From Aphrophora alni (Eukaryota; Arthropoda; Insecta; Hemiptera; Aphrophoridae), in NCBI GenBank assembly GCA_963513935.1, contig OY740772.1, forward strand, positions 106,613,797 to 106,677,796: a DNA stretch of 64,000 nucleotides, written 5' to 3'. How positions within the stretch are numbered: position 1 is the stretch's first letter; every line of letters begins with the position of its first letter. Below, in pieces: positions 33,031-47,170 of this stretch. The notes beneath the pieces were generated by a model. The model saw only the letters and a list, made by a program, of their open reading frames with translations, did no database searches and had not been told where the DNA came from. A program made the position numbers and the translations under genes.

Positions 33031-33150
33031 GTTCTAGAACTTTAGGCTATATTGGAGGATAAAGATTTATTCCAGGCTGATGCCGTGTACATTTTGCCAT
33101 CTGTAGACCAACATACGTGAGAACGGGAGAGATTTACCAGATGTCGTCAT
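33010..33150 (+). pseudogene. piggyBac-like transposase N-terminal fragment, decayed
   Basis: From ATG 33010 the translation reads MSWKDLSVLEL, a stop, then AILEDKDLFQADAVYILPS and, after another stop or frame change, an acidic DLPDV-like stretch. The pattern of a short helix, acidic ILED..., I/V-Y-I-x-P and acidic linker resembles the start of piggyBac-family transposases and their domesticated relatives. No catalytic DDD region follows. The similarity is short and judged by eye. Confidence 0.3.
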
Positions 33151-33330
33151 GCTGGTATTTATCTAAGTTTGAAGCCTGAATTCTTCTGAGACTAAACATC
33201 ACTGGCTTGAGCAGATACTGGGGGAATCATCATCCATTAGTATTTTCCAGACCACCCAGCGAAGGAGCAACGCTTTCCTTGCATCGTTAACTACCTAAGG
33301 TAAAGGGAAACTCAGATTTTTTCGTAATTT

Positions 33331-33920
33331 TGTCAGTCTAAAGTTTGTAATAATTTTTGTATAAGACGAAAGAAACAGTATTTTGTTTTTTAAAAAGAAA
33401 ATAGCCTGCTCTGGGTAAAATTTAGTAAATTAATGTTTGTGAATTTAGTTTTTCTTAATTAAAATAAAAAATAATTAAAGTTAGAAGAAAAACCAAAAAG
33501 AAATTAAAGTTAAAAATAAGTAAAAATTATTAAATTAAAATTTACAACAGTGAACATTCACCTTGGTTTAAACTCTTTTACATTGGAAATAGCTGGTAAT
33601 AATCTAGGAATATTATATGTGGCAATTTAATGATTAGTAAGGAAAATTAAAGGAATTAATTTGATTACATTAAGAAGAAAATAATGATTATATAAGTTGA
33701 TATATATGTCAGATAAAGATTATATATAAGATATATATGTCAAATAAATTTTAAAAAATTTCTGGTGTTTGAAAGAAAGTTTCTATTGCCTGTGTTATCA
33801 AAATCCAACAAGTTGTTTTTGAGAAAGGAAGCAAGTAAATTCAAAGTTTCAGTAATACAGATCATTTAAAGTAAAACAAAAGAATACATTAAATAGTAAA
33901 ATCAACCTTATCTAATCCAA
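33331..33920. other. AT-rich stretch, no gene
   Basis: Very AT-rich, with no feature that can be supported. Confidence 0.4.
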
Positions 33921-33921
33921 G

Positions 33922-37215
<3,294 letters not shown>

Positions 37216-37620
37216 TAGACACTAGCCTAAAATGGCCGCCGTTCTACACTGCACCGGCGATCGCGGAAAGCCGAATGTTTGCGCACCATTTAACCCGGGG
37301 TCGACTGACCCTACCTAATTTGACTATTAAGCCATTATTTTTGGGGGGTTAAAACTAGGAAGAAGGATTTATATACAACGATGAATTGGCGATGATTGAT
37401 TGTAGTCTTCCAACGTTCCAGCTCCTTGCGAAAGCGGTGCACAACTGATTATCTCTCGTGCGTGACCCGACTTCAGGGCTCGCAGGCTGGGGGAACATGC
37501 GAGGCATCATCTGCTGCCCCTGCATTTGTGGCACCGGGCAACTATTAATGCACTAAGTACGGACAAGCAACCGCCACCCCAAGCGCAGGGGGAACCGTGG
37601 TGGGCAGATCACCACACATT
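37216..37620. other. GC-rich island with hairpins, unidentified
   Basis: This 400-bp block stands out from AT-rich surroundings. It contains hairpins CTCGCA-(13)-TGCGAG at about 37480-37504 and GTGGTG-(7)-CACCAC at about 37598-37616, plus GGTCGACTGACC near 37301. There is no long ORF. It does not match U1, U2, U4, 5S or SRP RNA as I know them. It could be a decayed LTR, a structured RNA, a SINE or a CpG-like regulatory block. Confidence 0.35.
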
Positions 37621-38960
37621 TAAAAAACTCTATCAATAAAAGCATATGTAGAAAGAACTAAGCTGAAAGCAATACATTTAATAATTCTGACACCACTCGG
37701 GAACGTTTAATACCCTAGTCTGCTTATCACAGTGTAATAACTGCTAATCAATTCTGGTCAAAAAATTCAAAATTTTCCTACCATAAGAACTGCTTCAGTA
37801 AGCTTACACAAGGTAAATGTAGTGCCTGTGTCGTTGTGTATTTATTTAGTTATGCTCTTGTATTTTATCCACCTATATAAAGTTAAAAAAATGCCTTCTA
37901 AATTTTATTTGAAGTTACAAAATAATAAGCGTTGACAATCCAAAAATGTTGTATATAATTATAATAAATAATTACTTTATCGCTGACTATATTTAGAAGA
38001 AAGAATTATATAAACATTAATTAATTAATGAATTTAAAACAGTTTAGTTTTATTTTATGATTCTCATGTTTTAAATGTCTAATGAGAAATATTTCCTATT
38101 TTTCGAAGGTGCACCATTACTTTAATTTCCTTACCAGAACCCAGGTAAATTTATTGAAGTCTTTTAAAATAATTTGCTTTACTCTATATATGTAAATTAC
38201 ATTTTAATAAAACCGTAGTTAAATAAATGTAATATTGTGTAAAATTAAAACAAGACTATACCATGGGCGCACCATGGTAGGGTCTCATATTTGCTTCAGT
38301 TAAAAAAATATAAAATATAATCGTGCCCATATGTGAAAGTGATAGCTACACAGCGAGAATATATTTCAACCTAACATTTAAAATTTTCAAATACATTGTA
38401 AAAATATGTTCCATCTACACAGGGTTACACCAAGATGTAAAATGTTTATTGAAATCCCCCCCGAACAGTAGGGTGGACATGTTTAAGAATAATAAATGAA
38501 ACAAAATATTTGATTCAGGTTTTATAAAATATGTTATTGAAATTTTTAAAATGAAATACAAACCGTAGTTCTTCCTTCACTTGATTGATAAAATTTAAAA
38601 TACTTAAAGACTTAGAATCGATAAGAAAATGGTGGAGTACATACAGAAATGTATCATTATCTGCCCAAGCATTTCGGTTACCAATGACATAACTCTATAA
38701 TAAACTGCTTTTTAATTTTATTTTAATTATTTATGTACATATGCGTCAGAATAAAGTGTTATGTAATCTAATGTACTGTAAGTGTTTATTGACACAGAAA
38801 TACATAATGAGCAATATAAGAATGGCAGAATAGCTGTTGTTGTAAGATTAGAAAAAATATTGAAGAAGCTAAGTTTTATTAATTATAAGTTATAATCAAT
38901 ATTCCGAATAGCAACAAAAAAATGGTGATATGTATTTTTATTATATACTGAAAGGGAGTA
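37621..38960. other. AT-rich stretch, no gene
   Basis: Contains a perfect inverted repeat TACCATGG-GCGCA-CCATGGTA at 38259-38279. No coding or RNA feature is recognised. Confidence 0.45.
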
Positions 38961-38961
38961 A

Positions 38962-39045
38962 ATCAAACTACAGGACCGTGTTTACAATACCAATTGTTGG
39001 TAAGGTACTTGAATCTCTTCTGTTTGACAAAAAAAAAACTACTTT
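38962..39045 (+). pseudogene. Possible non-LTR reverse-transcriptase remnant
   Basis: One frame reads KSNYRTVFTIPIVGKVLESLLFD, which resembles the conserved start of LINE reverse transcriptases (N-Y-R-P-[IV]...P-[IV]-x-K-x-x-E...). No further RT motif follows, and the frame meets an A-run and stops. If real it is a tiny fragment of a CR1/Jockey/RTE-like element. Confidence 0.3.
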
Positions 39046-41008
39046 GAGGATATTCACTTTGCATCTGACTTTAACTTCTACATGTAATGCTACTTGAAAT
39101 TATCATATTTAGTATTTTTACAAATAATTTAATAAACTGTACACACGTTTCTCTTATTTTATACTGATAACAAATGGTTTAAGTATTGTTTTACTAAATA
39201 CTTTTTTTTTTACAGGAAATGAATAATAAATTCTATAGCAATAAAAAAATTAGGATTAGATTAAAAATAAAAAGCCAAGTAGAATTCCATTAAAAATTTC
39301 ATTCGTTTTATTATACACCAATTTACAAAAAATATTACATAATTATACATATCTAAGCATCGAAACTATTACTTAATACTTAAATAAGTTGTCTGTTAAA
39401 TATAAAAATACAACCTTAAACACTTTTTTTCCTTTTTTTTTTGTGGATCTATTATGTAGGTATTTTTGTTCTGGGGTTTTAATTTTCTGTTTTTTTCATT
39501 GCAATATTATGTACATAGGGATAAACTTGGTTTAAGTTTCATTTTAATAGGTTTATGCAAATTATTATTTATAAATTCGTGTAAAATAATAGATATATTA
39601 AAAATTATTATTTTTTTAAACATTTTTATATATACTGTACAGTATGTACAAATTTAATTATTCCTGTTTGTAAAAATAATTTTAAGAATACAAATTTTAA
39701 AAGGGAAACCATTTAATATCTCATGAGAGTATAGATAAAGAAGAACAAAAATGCCCTCATTAAAAAAATATTATTTAAATATACCAATGCATGTGATAAA
39801 CTATACTAAGTACATTGGAAAATTCTCTTTTAGATGCACCGTGATTAGGAATAATTATATATGTGATTGTTTTATATACAGAATGTTAAAAAATTTACTG
39901 TGTTATTTACATTTAATTATAATGTGTAAAAAGTTTTAGCTTTTTTGACTGTGTACTTGTCTGGTATATTAAAAACAAATGTTTGTGAAAATAATAAATC
40001 ATGTCTACATATACAGTATATATAAGTATAGACATGTGCAATGAATATTGCCTATTTGGATATATCTCAAGATATAGAATTAAAATTATTACAGAAAAAA
40101 GATATATGAAATTATTTTATTTTGTTTTATATTCTATAAAGTGAGGTACCAACATTATAAATTTCCAGTAAGACTAAATGGATTTGACAAGATCAGAGAA
40201 GACAGACTCTATTAAGAGAGAACTGCAGATTATGTAAAACTTATACATATTCTATATATAACAATTCCTATTTTATTAAACTAGAATGGCTCATAAAATT
40301 ATGATTAAACCATCTTGTTTTCAATAGCAAAATATTGTGTATTTCAGTATTTTTTTAGTTCTCATAATTTTTATATTTTTTAGTTAACGTCACATGAACT
40401 TGCCCATTTAGAGGCATGCCCTGATAAAATATTATAACCAGTGCCCCATCAGATGAAACACAAGAAAGACTATTTTGCTATATAATCGAAAATTACTCCA
40501 GTCGTATGGTTGGGGAACCTTTGGTCTAGTAGCAATTCTTCTGTCTTATAAAGCATGCAATTTGAAAGGTCTATAAACAGTGCCCCTTTTGGTCCATGAC
40601 CTACCCACCTGCAATCTCATCATTTAAGTCGCCCTGTGACTAAATCATGGGTTTCTTTGCGATGATATTATTTGGTCTGTAAAGTCATGCACCACTTGGG
40701 CCACTTTTTAAAGCCTTACAAACACCATATGCCATTCTGTGTATTATTTATTTCATGTTTTTGAAAATGTAGAAAAAATACAGCGGAATTATTTTACAAT
40801 ATATCCTGCCGTACAACAAAGTTTGTATAATAAATGAAACTGCAAATGAGTTGATTATATTGAATATTTAAATTAAAAGCCCCACTGGACTTTCATAATT
40901 TTTTTAATCCACTACAATTTTTTAATGTGAGTACTTTTATAAATATTATACTAAAATGAATGGAAAACCTATGAACATGTACTAGAACTAAATTGTTTTC
41001 CTTTTTGC
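39046..41008. other. AT-rich DNA, likely 3' flank or UTR of the minus-strand exons
   Basis: No domain is recognised. A strong plus-strand acceptor-like T-run ending in TTTTTACAG lies at about 39201-39214, followed by a 25-codon Lys/Asn/Ile-rich frame that may be chance. Minus-strand poly(A)-signal complements (TTTATT) occur in several places, for example near 40747. Confidence 0.35.
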
Positions 41009-41088
41009 CTAAAGGCAAAGAACGTATCGGTAATCATCGCCTTTGGTTTCTTCCATGTCATCAGTTTTTGTAAATAGTTTTCTCTTCA
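41009..41088 (-). CDS. Probable terminal coding exon of an unidentified host gene
   Basis: On the minus strand a strong acceptor (GGTGTTTTTGTTTTAG, AG at 41089-41090) precedes two bases that complete a split codon. These are followed by 25 codons, KRKLFTKTDDMEETKGDDYR then YVLCL, to a TAG at 41009-41011. The leading TG joins the single G left by the upstream exon (41345-41417) to give Val and an open frame, so phases agree across a 256-bp GT-AG intron. The residues are charged and mixed, unlike compositional frames nearby. The gene is not recognised. It would be the C-terminus of a protein transcribed leftward, with earlier exons to the right and not located. Confidence 0.5.
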
Positions 41089-41344
41089 CTAAAACAAAAA
41101 CACCTAAACATTATAATGCTTTCCATTTTAGAGAGAAATTTAAACCTTTCAATTGAAAAAGAATATTATTTGATTACACATAAGAAATATCCAGTAAGGT
41201 AACTAAGATATTAAATACAAACTATCAATCCTTAGATAACTGAACCATTAAACATTATTTGTCTTTACTCCGTTTAGCAATAAGTTTTTAAAACAAAAAT
41301 TAATATATTATATTAAGAAATTGTATTAAAATTTAAGTATTTAC

Positions 41345-41417
41345 CTCTTATTTCTTCTGTCGGTTTTTTATAAGTTGATCCTTTTGTTGATTCCTGCTCA
41401 TGCTTAAAGATGGCAAA
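41345..41417 (-). CDS. Probable penultimate coding exon of the same host gene
   Basis: A 73-bp segment on the minus strand runs between an acceptor (TAATAACATAAAATATACAG, with a CTAAT branch-point-like sequence about 20 bp upstream) and a donor AGAG|GTAAATAC. It is open in phase 0 for 24 codons, FAIFKHEQESTKGSTYKK then PTEEIR, leaving one base. An in-frame stop lies just upstream of the acceptor, so the exon would have to start here. With 41009-41088 it gives about 50 continuous C-terminal residues rich in Lys, Glu and Thr. No domain is recognised. Confidence 0.5.
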
Positions 41418-42645
41418 CTGTATATTTTATGTTATTAGACAGAGCTAATTTCATAATTTTACTGGACCTAGTAGACATCTATAAAAGATAATTTTTTTTT
41501 ATCAGACATAGTTTTTTATTAACACAGAATTTAAATCAAGATAAAAAAGTAGTTTAATCTTGACACCAAATAACATAACTTTAAAATTTCCATTTGAAAC
41601 ATACTTTAATAATTTATTGTAGAAGCTGATTTGACTAGTTTTATCATCCTCAATTTTTTTTTTAAAACAAACTGTTCTAGAATGTTTCATCCAATTCAGA
41701 TTAGTAGTTTTTGAGTCAAATCGTAAATACACATAAACAACCGTTTTTCTCTCTCAAATAATGTAATCATATAATATTGCTAAGTAAAGTTGCTAGCAAT
41801 ACTTGATTGAACCTTGGTTATGTTCCTTACAGTAAGATACTTCATTGTAAAAAAATCGTATTAACAGTAATTTATGTCTTTTCAATCCCACGGGTAGGTA
41901 AAGATAGTGGTGGGGGGGGGGGAGATTAAGTTAAAAGGATTCCAAATGTTTCTTTGTCTATTAGACTTGTTTTTGTAACGAAATAGTTCAAACAAAGTAG
42001 GTAAAAAAGTACAAAAGTCAGCGCTTTGTTTAGATTACAAAACAAACGCAAATAAAATAAATTGGATGCTCATAAAAATGTAAGTTCAGAAGTAATCAGT
42101 TAAAATATATAATGAACAATATTTGTAATAACTAGAACAACTCAAAATAGTCCAAACCATTGCGATAACATTTTGGTGAAAAATGAAGATCTAAAACTCA
42201 AACCAAAAGTTCAATAATATTGTAGTACTCTGTGAAGAATTTCCTTTACATTTATTTAGGACTATTCCGAAGTAAAAAGTACTATTCCGATCAATAAATG
42301 ACACTTGTTCACTTACTTAACAGTGCCTGATCAATCAATGGAAAAATAACTGTAATATATTGAGGGTACATTTTGTACTCGCAACATATTAACTAAAAAA
42401 CTGGGGTGTAGAAATAATTACAACTAGATTGAAATTAAAACATGGTCTAATCATCTTGCTGGCTGGGAACAGAGTAGGTCGCTCAAAATGGTGTGTTCAT
42501 GGATGTTTCTATGTGAGGGTGGGGGTTAGGAATAGACCAATCATTTATTCGATATATTCTTTGTTACATATCACTCTACCTGTACAAACTAGATAACAAA
42601 ATACGTACTTTCAACTTGACTCAAGGTCAATGTGCATTCAATACA
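41418..42645. other. AT-rich DNA, possibly intron plus LTR remnant of element B
   Basis: The part next to 42645 should contain the 3' LTR of element B, with an AATAAA-like signal on the minus strand near 42557, but LTR limits could not be set. A 76-codon minus-strand frame (41502-41732) has no recognisable domain. A G-run lies near 41911-41922. Confidence 0.35.
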
Positions 42646-42650
42646 TTCCA

Positions 42651-42661
42651 CTCCTCCCTCC
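42651..42661 (-). promoter_or_regulatory. Polypurine tract of element B
   Basis: Minus-strand GGAGGGAGGAG lies downstream of the pol stop and directly before TGGAATGTATTGAATG, a plausible 3' LTR start. Confidence 0.5.
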
Positions 42662-42977
42662 AATTTTACAAATCTACCCTTTTTTTATTTTTTATTACAA
42701 TAACAAATTTTATTATTTACTCCACATTACAAATTTTAATTTAAAATTATACTATTCCACTAATCATTTAACAACATAAAAATAATTATAAGTCCTGCCA
42801 GGTAACCAAAACACTTACAAAAAATACTAATTGAACAAAAACAACATTTAAAAAATTAATTTTAAATTAATATATATACTGAATTTAACTTTTAAATTAA
42901 TGAAACAATTCTTTTATATCAGAAAAATAAAACTAATACTGATCTTAATATAATACATTTTAACATAATACATAACT

Positions 42978-45900
42978 CTACTGTGACAAATGATTACAAT
43001 ATTTATTTACAGGTTTTCTTTCCCTCATAGGATATCTCTGAGTAACAATTGGAGAATTAACAATTGGTGTTAATGACTTCCTTTCTACACTAGGCCTACT
43101 GTCATTTCCTCCCCTCTCATCCCTGTTAGGACTGGGAGTCTGACAGACAGCTGATCCTTGTTGATCTGTATTGTCAATTTTTAAAGTATGACCTACTGTC
43201 TCTTGTGAGACTGGTAATACTGGTTCAACAGGTTTTTCATTTATTTCTGAATTTAAACCTATCAGCTGATCAATATGTCTTTTCCATATTATGCCTGGCA
43301 TTAATTTAACTAAGTAAGACACGTTAGACAGTTGTACTGTACCCTGGATCCATTTATTTTTAGTTCTGTAATCTCTTATCATTACTGATTGATTTGGAAA
43401 TAAATTTCTAGTTTTAGTACCACCAGCATATTCTATTTGTTTCTTTTGATTTTTACGTACTAATTCTGGAAAATGTGGTCTTAATAAATCTAATCTAGTC
43501 CTTAATTGCCTGTTAAACATTAGTTTAGCAGGTGACTCATTTGTTGTTAAATGGATCGAGTTACGGTAATTCAACAAAAACTGATTTATGGCTAAATCAA
43601 AGTCAATATTTACCTTTAATGCAATTTTTAACCTATTCTTTACATGTTTTACAGCGTTTTCAGCTAAACCGTTAGTTTGAGGATGATACGGTGAAATTAA
43701 TGTGTGTTGTATTCCATTATTAGTTAAAAACATTTTTAAATCATTAGATGTAAAAGGGGGACCATTATCTGAGCAAATATGTTCTACGATACCAAATCTT
43801 GCAAATAAATCTCTTAAATGTTTGATTGTTTGGTTAGCACTTGTATTATTAACTTCTAAAACTTCTAACCATTTACTGAAAGCATCTACTACAACTAAAT
43901 ACATTTTGTTTTTAATTGGCCCTAAGAAATCTAGGTGAATGCGTTGCCAAGGTTTTTGTGGATAACTCCATACATGGAGTTCACTCTTAGGCGGATTTTG
44001 TCTTACTAAAATACATGATTCACAACTATTTGCTAAACTTTCAATATCTTGATCTAAACCAGGCCACCAAAAATACGACCTAGCTAAAGATTTCATCTTT
44101 ACAATTCCTAGATGTCCTACGTGTAGTTCATTTAATACATACAATCTTAATGACTTAGGAATAATTACTCTATGACCCCATAACAGAATATCCCCTTCTA
44201 CTGACAATTCATCTTTTCTACGGACAAAATCATTTATATCAACTTTACATTTATTTAACATATCTGTAGACCAACCGTATTTTAAAACATTTAAAATAAC
44301 CTTCAATATTGCATCTTTTTTTGTTTCTTCTCTAACATCTTTAAAATTTATAGGTATATTATCTTCAACTATATTTTGAAGGTAAGTACCAATTACATCA
44401 TTTTCATTTTCTTGGGTACTTAATTCTAAAGGTTCAGAAATAGGCAACCTCGATAAACCATCAGCATTTCCATGATCTTGTGATCTTACATAACAAATAT
44501 TAAAATTATGTGCTGATAAGAAAAGAGCATATCTTTGTAGTCTACTGGCAGCCATAAGAGGTAAACCTCTCTTTGGTCCAAAAATGCTCAGCAACGGCTT
44601 ATGGTCGGTTTTTAAAGTAAAATGTCTTCCCCATAAATACTGATTTAATTTTTTAATACCCCCAAACAATAGTTAATGCTTCTTTATCAACTTGGGAATA
44701 ATTAGTTTCGGCTTTACTAAGTGTCCTTGACACATACGCAATTGGACGTTCTATTCCTTCAGGTTGTAACTGAGATAAAACACAACCAATACCATAAGCT
44801 GATGCATCACATGCTAGTGTAAGATTCAATTCCGGGTTATAATGCGCTAATACTTTTGGTGATACCAATACATCCTTAATTTGCTTAAAAGCTATCATTT
44901 CCTTATTACCAAATTTAAATTCTACTTCATCTTTTAGTAAATTATACAACGGATACAATATATTAGTTATGTTTTTTACAAATCTTGCATAATAATTGAC
45001 CAAACCAAGAAAACCCTTTAATTGTGATACATTTTCCGGAATTGGAGCTTGCACTATGGCCTTTATTTTACTTTCGGCTTTATGCAACCCATGTTTATCA
45101 ATTACATAACCTAAATATTCTACACTTGGCTTAAAGAATTCGCATTTATTTCTTTCAATGGTTAATCCATTTTCTTTTAACCTACCTAACACTTGTCTAA
45201 GCCTATCATAATGTTGCTTTGTGTCACATCCAGTAATTAAAATATCGTCTAAAAATACTATTACCCCTTCTATACCTAATAATATTTTTTCAATTATTTT
45301 CTGAAAAATGCCAGGGGCTGACGAAATTCCATAAGGAATTCTATTATATGCAAACAATCCCATATGTGTACTGATTGTTACTAATTCTTTTGACTCATCG
45401 CTTAACTCTATTTGTTGATAAGCTTGTCTTAAATCTAATTTAGTAAAAGATTCCCCTTTATGTAAACTGGCAAATAATTCTTCAATTCTAGGTAAAGGAT
45501 ATTTTTCTACCCTTAAAGATGGATTTAATGTGACCTTATAATCCCCACAAATTCTTAGTTGTCCATTTTTCTTTAATATAGGAACTATTGGAGTTCCCCA
45601 ATCTGAATTTTTAATAGGAGATAAAATATTTTCAGACACTAGGCGATTTAACTCTGCCTCTACCTTAGGCTTCATAGCAAAAGGAATAGGTCTAGGTTTA
45701 CAATATTTAGGAGTAACATTTTCTTTTAATTCTAGCTTGATTTTTGATTTATTATATAACCCTATTTTATCGGTCATAACTTCTGGGAATTCCTTACATA
45801 AAGAATTAATTAATTCTAACCTGTTAGTATTATTTTCACATTCAACATATTTCAATGGAATTTTTATTTCTACTTGCAACTCTTTTAGCCAATCTCTACC

Positions 45901-47159
45901 CATGAGTGTTGGACCTCCTTTTTTAATAACATACAAACTTAATTTTTTATTTACACCCTTATAATTGACATTAACTTTTATCATACCAAGTGGAATTATT
46001 GATGTTTTCGTGTAAGAATGTAACCTTAACCTAGTTGCTTCTAGTGTAACATTTCTAAAATTGTTTTGATAGAAAACATCTGACATAACTGTTACTGGTG
46101 ACCCTGTATGGAGTTCCATGACCACCGCTCTATTGTTTATATTAACCTTTACTTTAACAGGTTCACAAAATTGAAATTTAGAATTATTATATAAAATCTC
46201 TACTGAATCGAAATCATTATTAATGTTACTTACATCTCTATTAAATGAATTGTATTTTGATCCATTCTCATAATTTTCAATAGTAGAAGTTTCAACAAAA
46301 TTTTGAGCATTAGGCCTGAATTTATTATTTTTATTATAAGTTTGTTTATATCTGCCCGAAATATCTGACTTAAAGGCTTTCCTAAAATTATTAGAATTTT
46401 GGTTTGTACTTACAGCATTTCTGCACACAGATTTTAAATGACCTTGTTTACCACATACAAAACATTTGAAACTTTTAAATTTACAAACACTGACATAATG
46501 ACCCATTTTTCCACAACACGAACACTTCACAAAACTCTCTTCTTTCTCTCCCCTTTTTCGATTGAAACGTTGATGATTGTACCTGGTTCCGTTCGCCATA
46601 CGGTGTAGTCCTTTGTGAAAATTCCCTGTGTTGTTTCCTGTTGAGAAGGTTAGGGCGTTGTTTTCTGCTACTTCCTGCCATGTAGCTATGTGAACAGCTT
46701 TATCGAAAGTCAATTTCGATTCTCCCAGAAGTCGTTGTTTAATCGTTTCACTTCGTAGGCCGCTTACTAGACGATCCCTTAAATAATCAGTCAAATTTTC
46801 TTTGAACTCACAATGGGTAGACAGTTTTTTTAATTAAGCCACATATTCCGCGATATTTTCTTGTTCTAATTGGTTTCGTAAACTAAATTTATATCTTTCT
46901 GCAATAAAAGATGGACACGGATATAACTGTTCCTGTAGTAATTTCACTATTTCATCGTATGTTTTAGACGCCGGTTTTTCCGGTATACACAAATCTCTCA
47001 ATAAATTATAAGTTTTTACACCAATCACAGTTAATAAAGTACTTACTTTCTTTTTTTCATCAATGTCGTTGCATTGAATAAACAATTGAACCGTTCAATG
47101 TACGATTGCCAACTTTCTTCTGCACTGTTAAAATCGACCATGCGACCGACCGTCGCCAT
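42978..47159 (-). pseudogene. gag-pol: Gag-Pol of element B, broken by two frameshifts, a stop and a lost protease Asp
   Basis: The reading starts at ATG 47159 (MATVGRMVDFNS). It shifts frame near 47093, continues as Gag to an in-frame stop at 46834-46836, and resumes in the same frame. Zinc knuckles CSCCGKMGHYVSVC and CFVCGKQGHLKSVC lie near 46520 and 46460. The protease site reads LHTGS with His (46108-46110) where the catalytic Asp belongs. Reverse transcriptase has FLDD (45244-45255). A second frameshift in a G-run near 44660 splits RNase H. The remaining frame (44669-42978) carries TDHKPLL, the integrase zinc finger (H...H...C-x2-C near 44140-44020) and an intact DDE core (Asp near 43930, Asp 43767, Glu near 43660). 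It ends in a Ser/Pro-rich tail with RERKPVNKY. It cannot make a full polyprotein. Confidence 0.9.
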
Positions 47160-47170
47160 TTTGTTTTCCA

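Larger units (their letters stand above)
42646..47170 (-). mobile_element. Element B: decayed Mag-like Ty3/gypsy retrotransposon
   Basis: Minus-strand gag-pol (47159 to 42978) is followed by about 315 bp of untranslated sequence and a polypurine tract GGAGGGAGGAG (42651-42661, minus). The 3' LTR should begin next to it (TG... near 42645-42650). I could not find a matching 5' LTR to the right, so LTR boundaries and TSD are open. The Gag start MATVG with a W-x-x-Y-x-E-R pattern, two zinc knuckles and the Pol sequence suggest the Mag group. Multiple lesions show it is old. Confidence 0.75.

Noticed and set aside
37216..37620. U1/U2/U4, 5S or SRP RNA gene in the GC-rich island
   Set aside because: None of the conserved sequence signatures of these RNAs is present on either strand.
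41502..41732. 76-codon minus-strand frame near the host exons
   Set aside because: No splice sites link it in phase to the downstream exons and no domain is seen. It may be repeat-derived.
42320..42360. A 33-bp micro-exon with a strong GTAAGTG donor upstream (minus strand) of the 41009-41417 exons
   Set aside because: Its only open frame does not match the phase of the 41345-41417 exon, and joining creates a stop.
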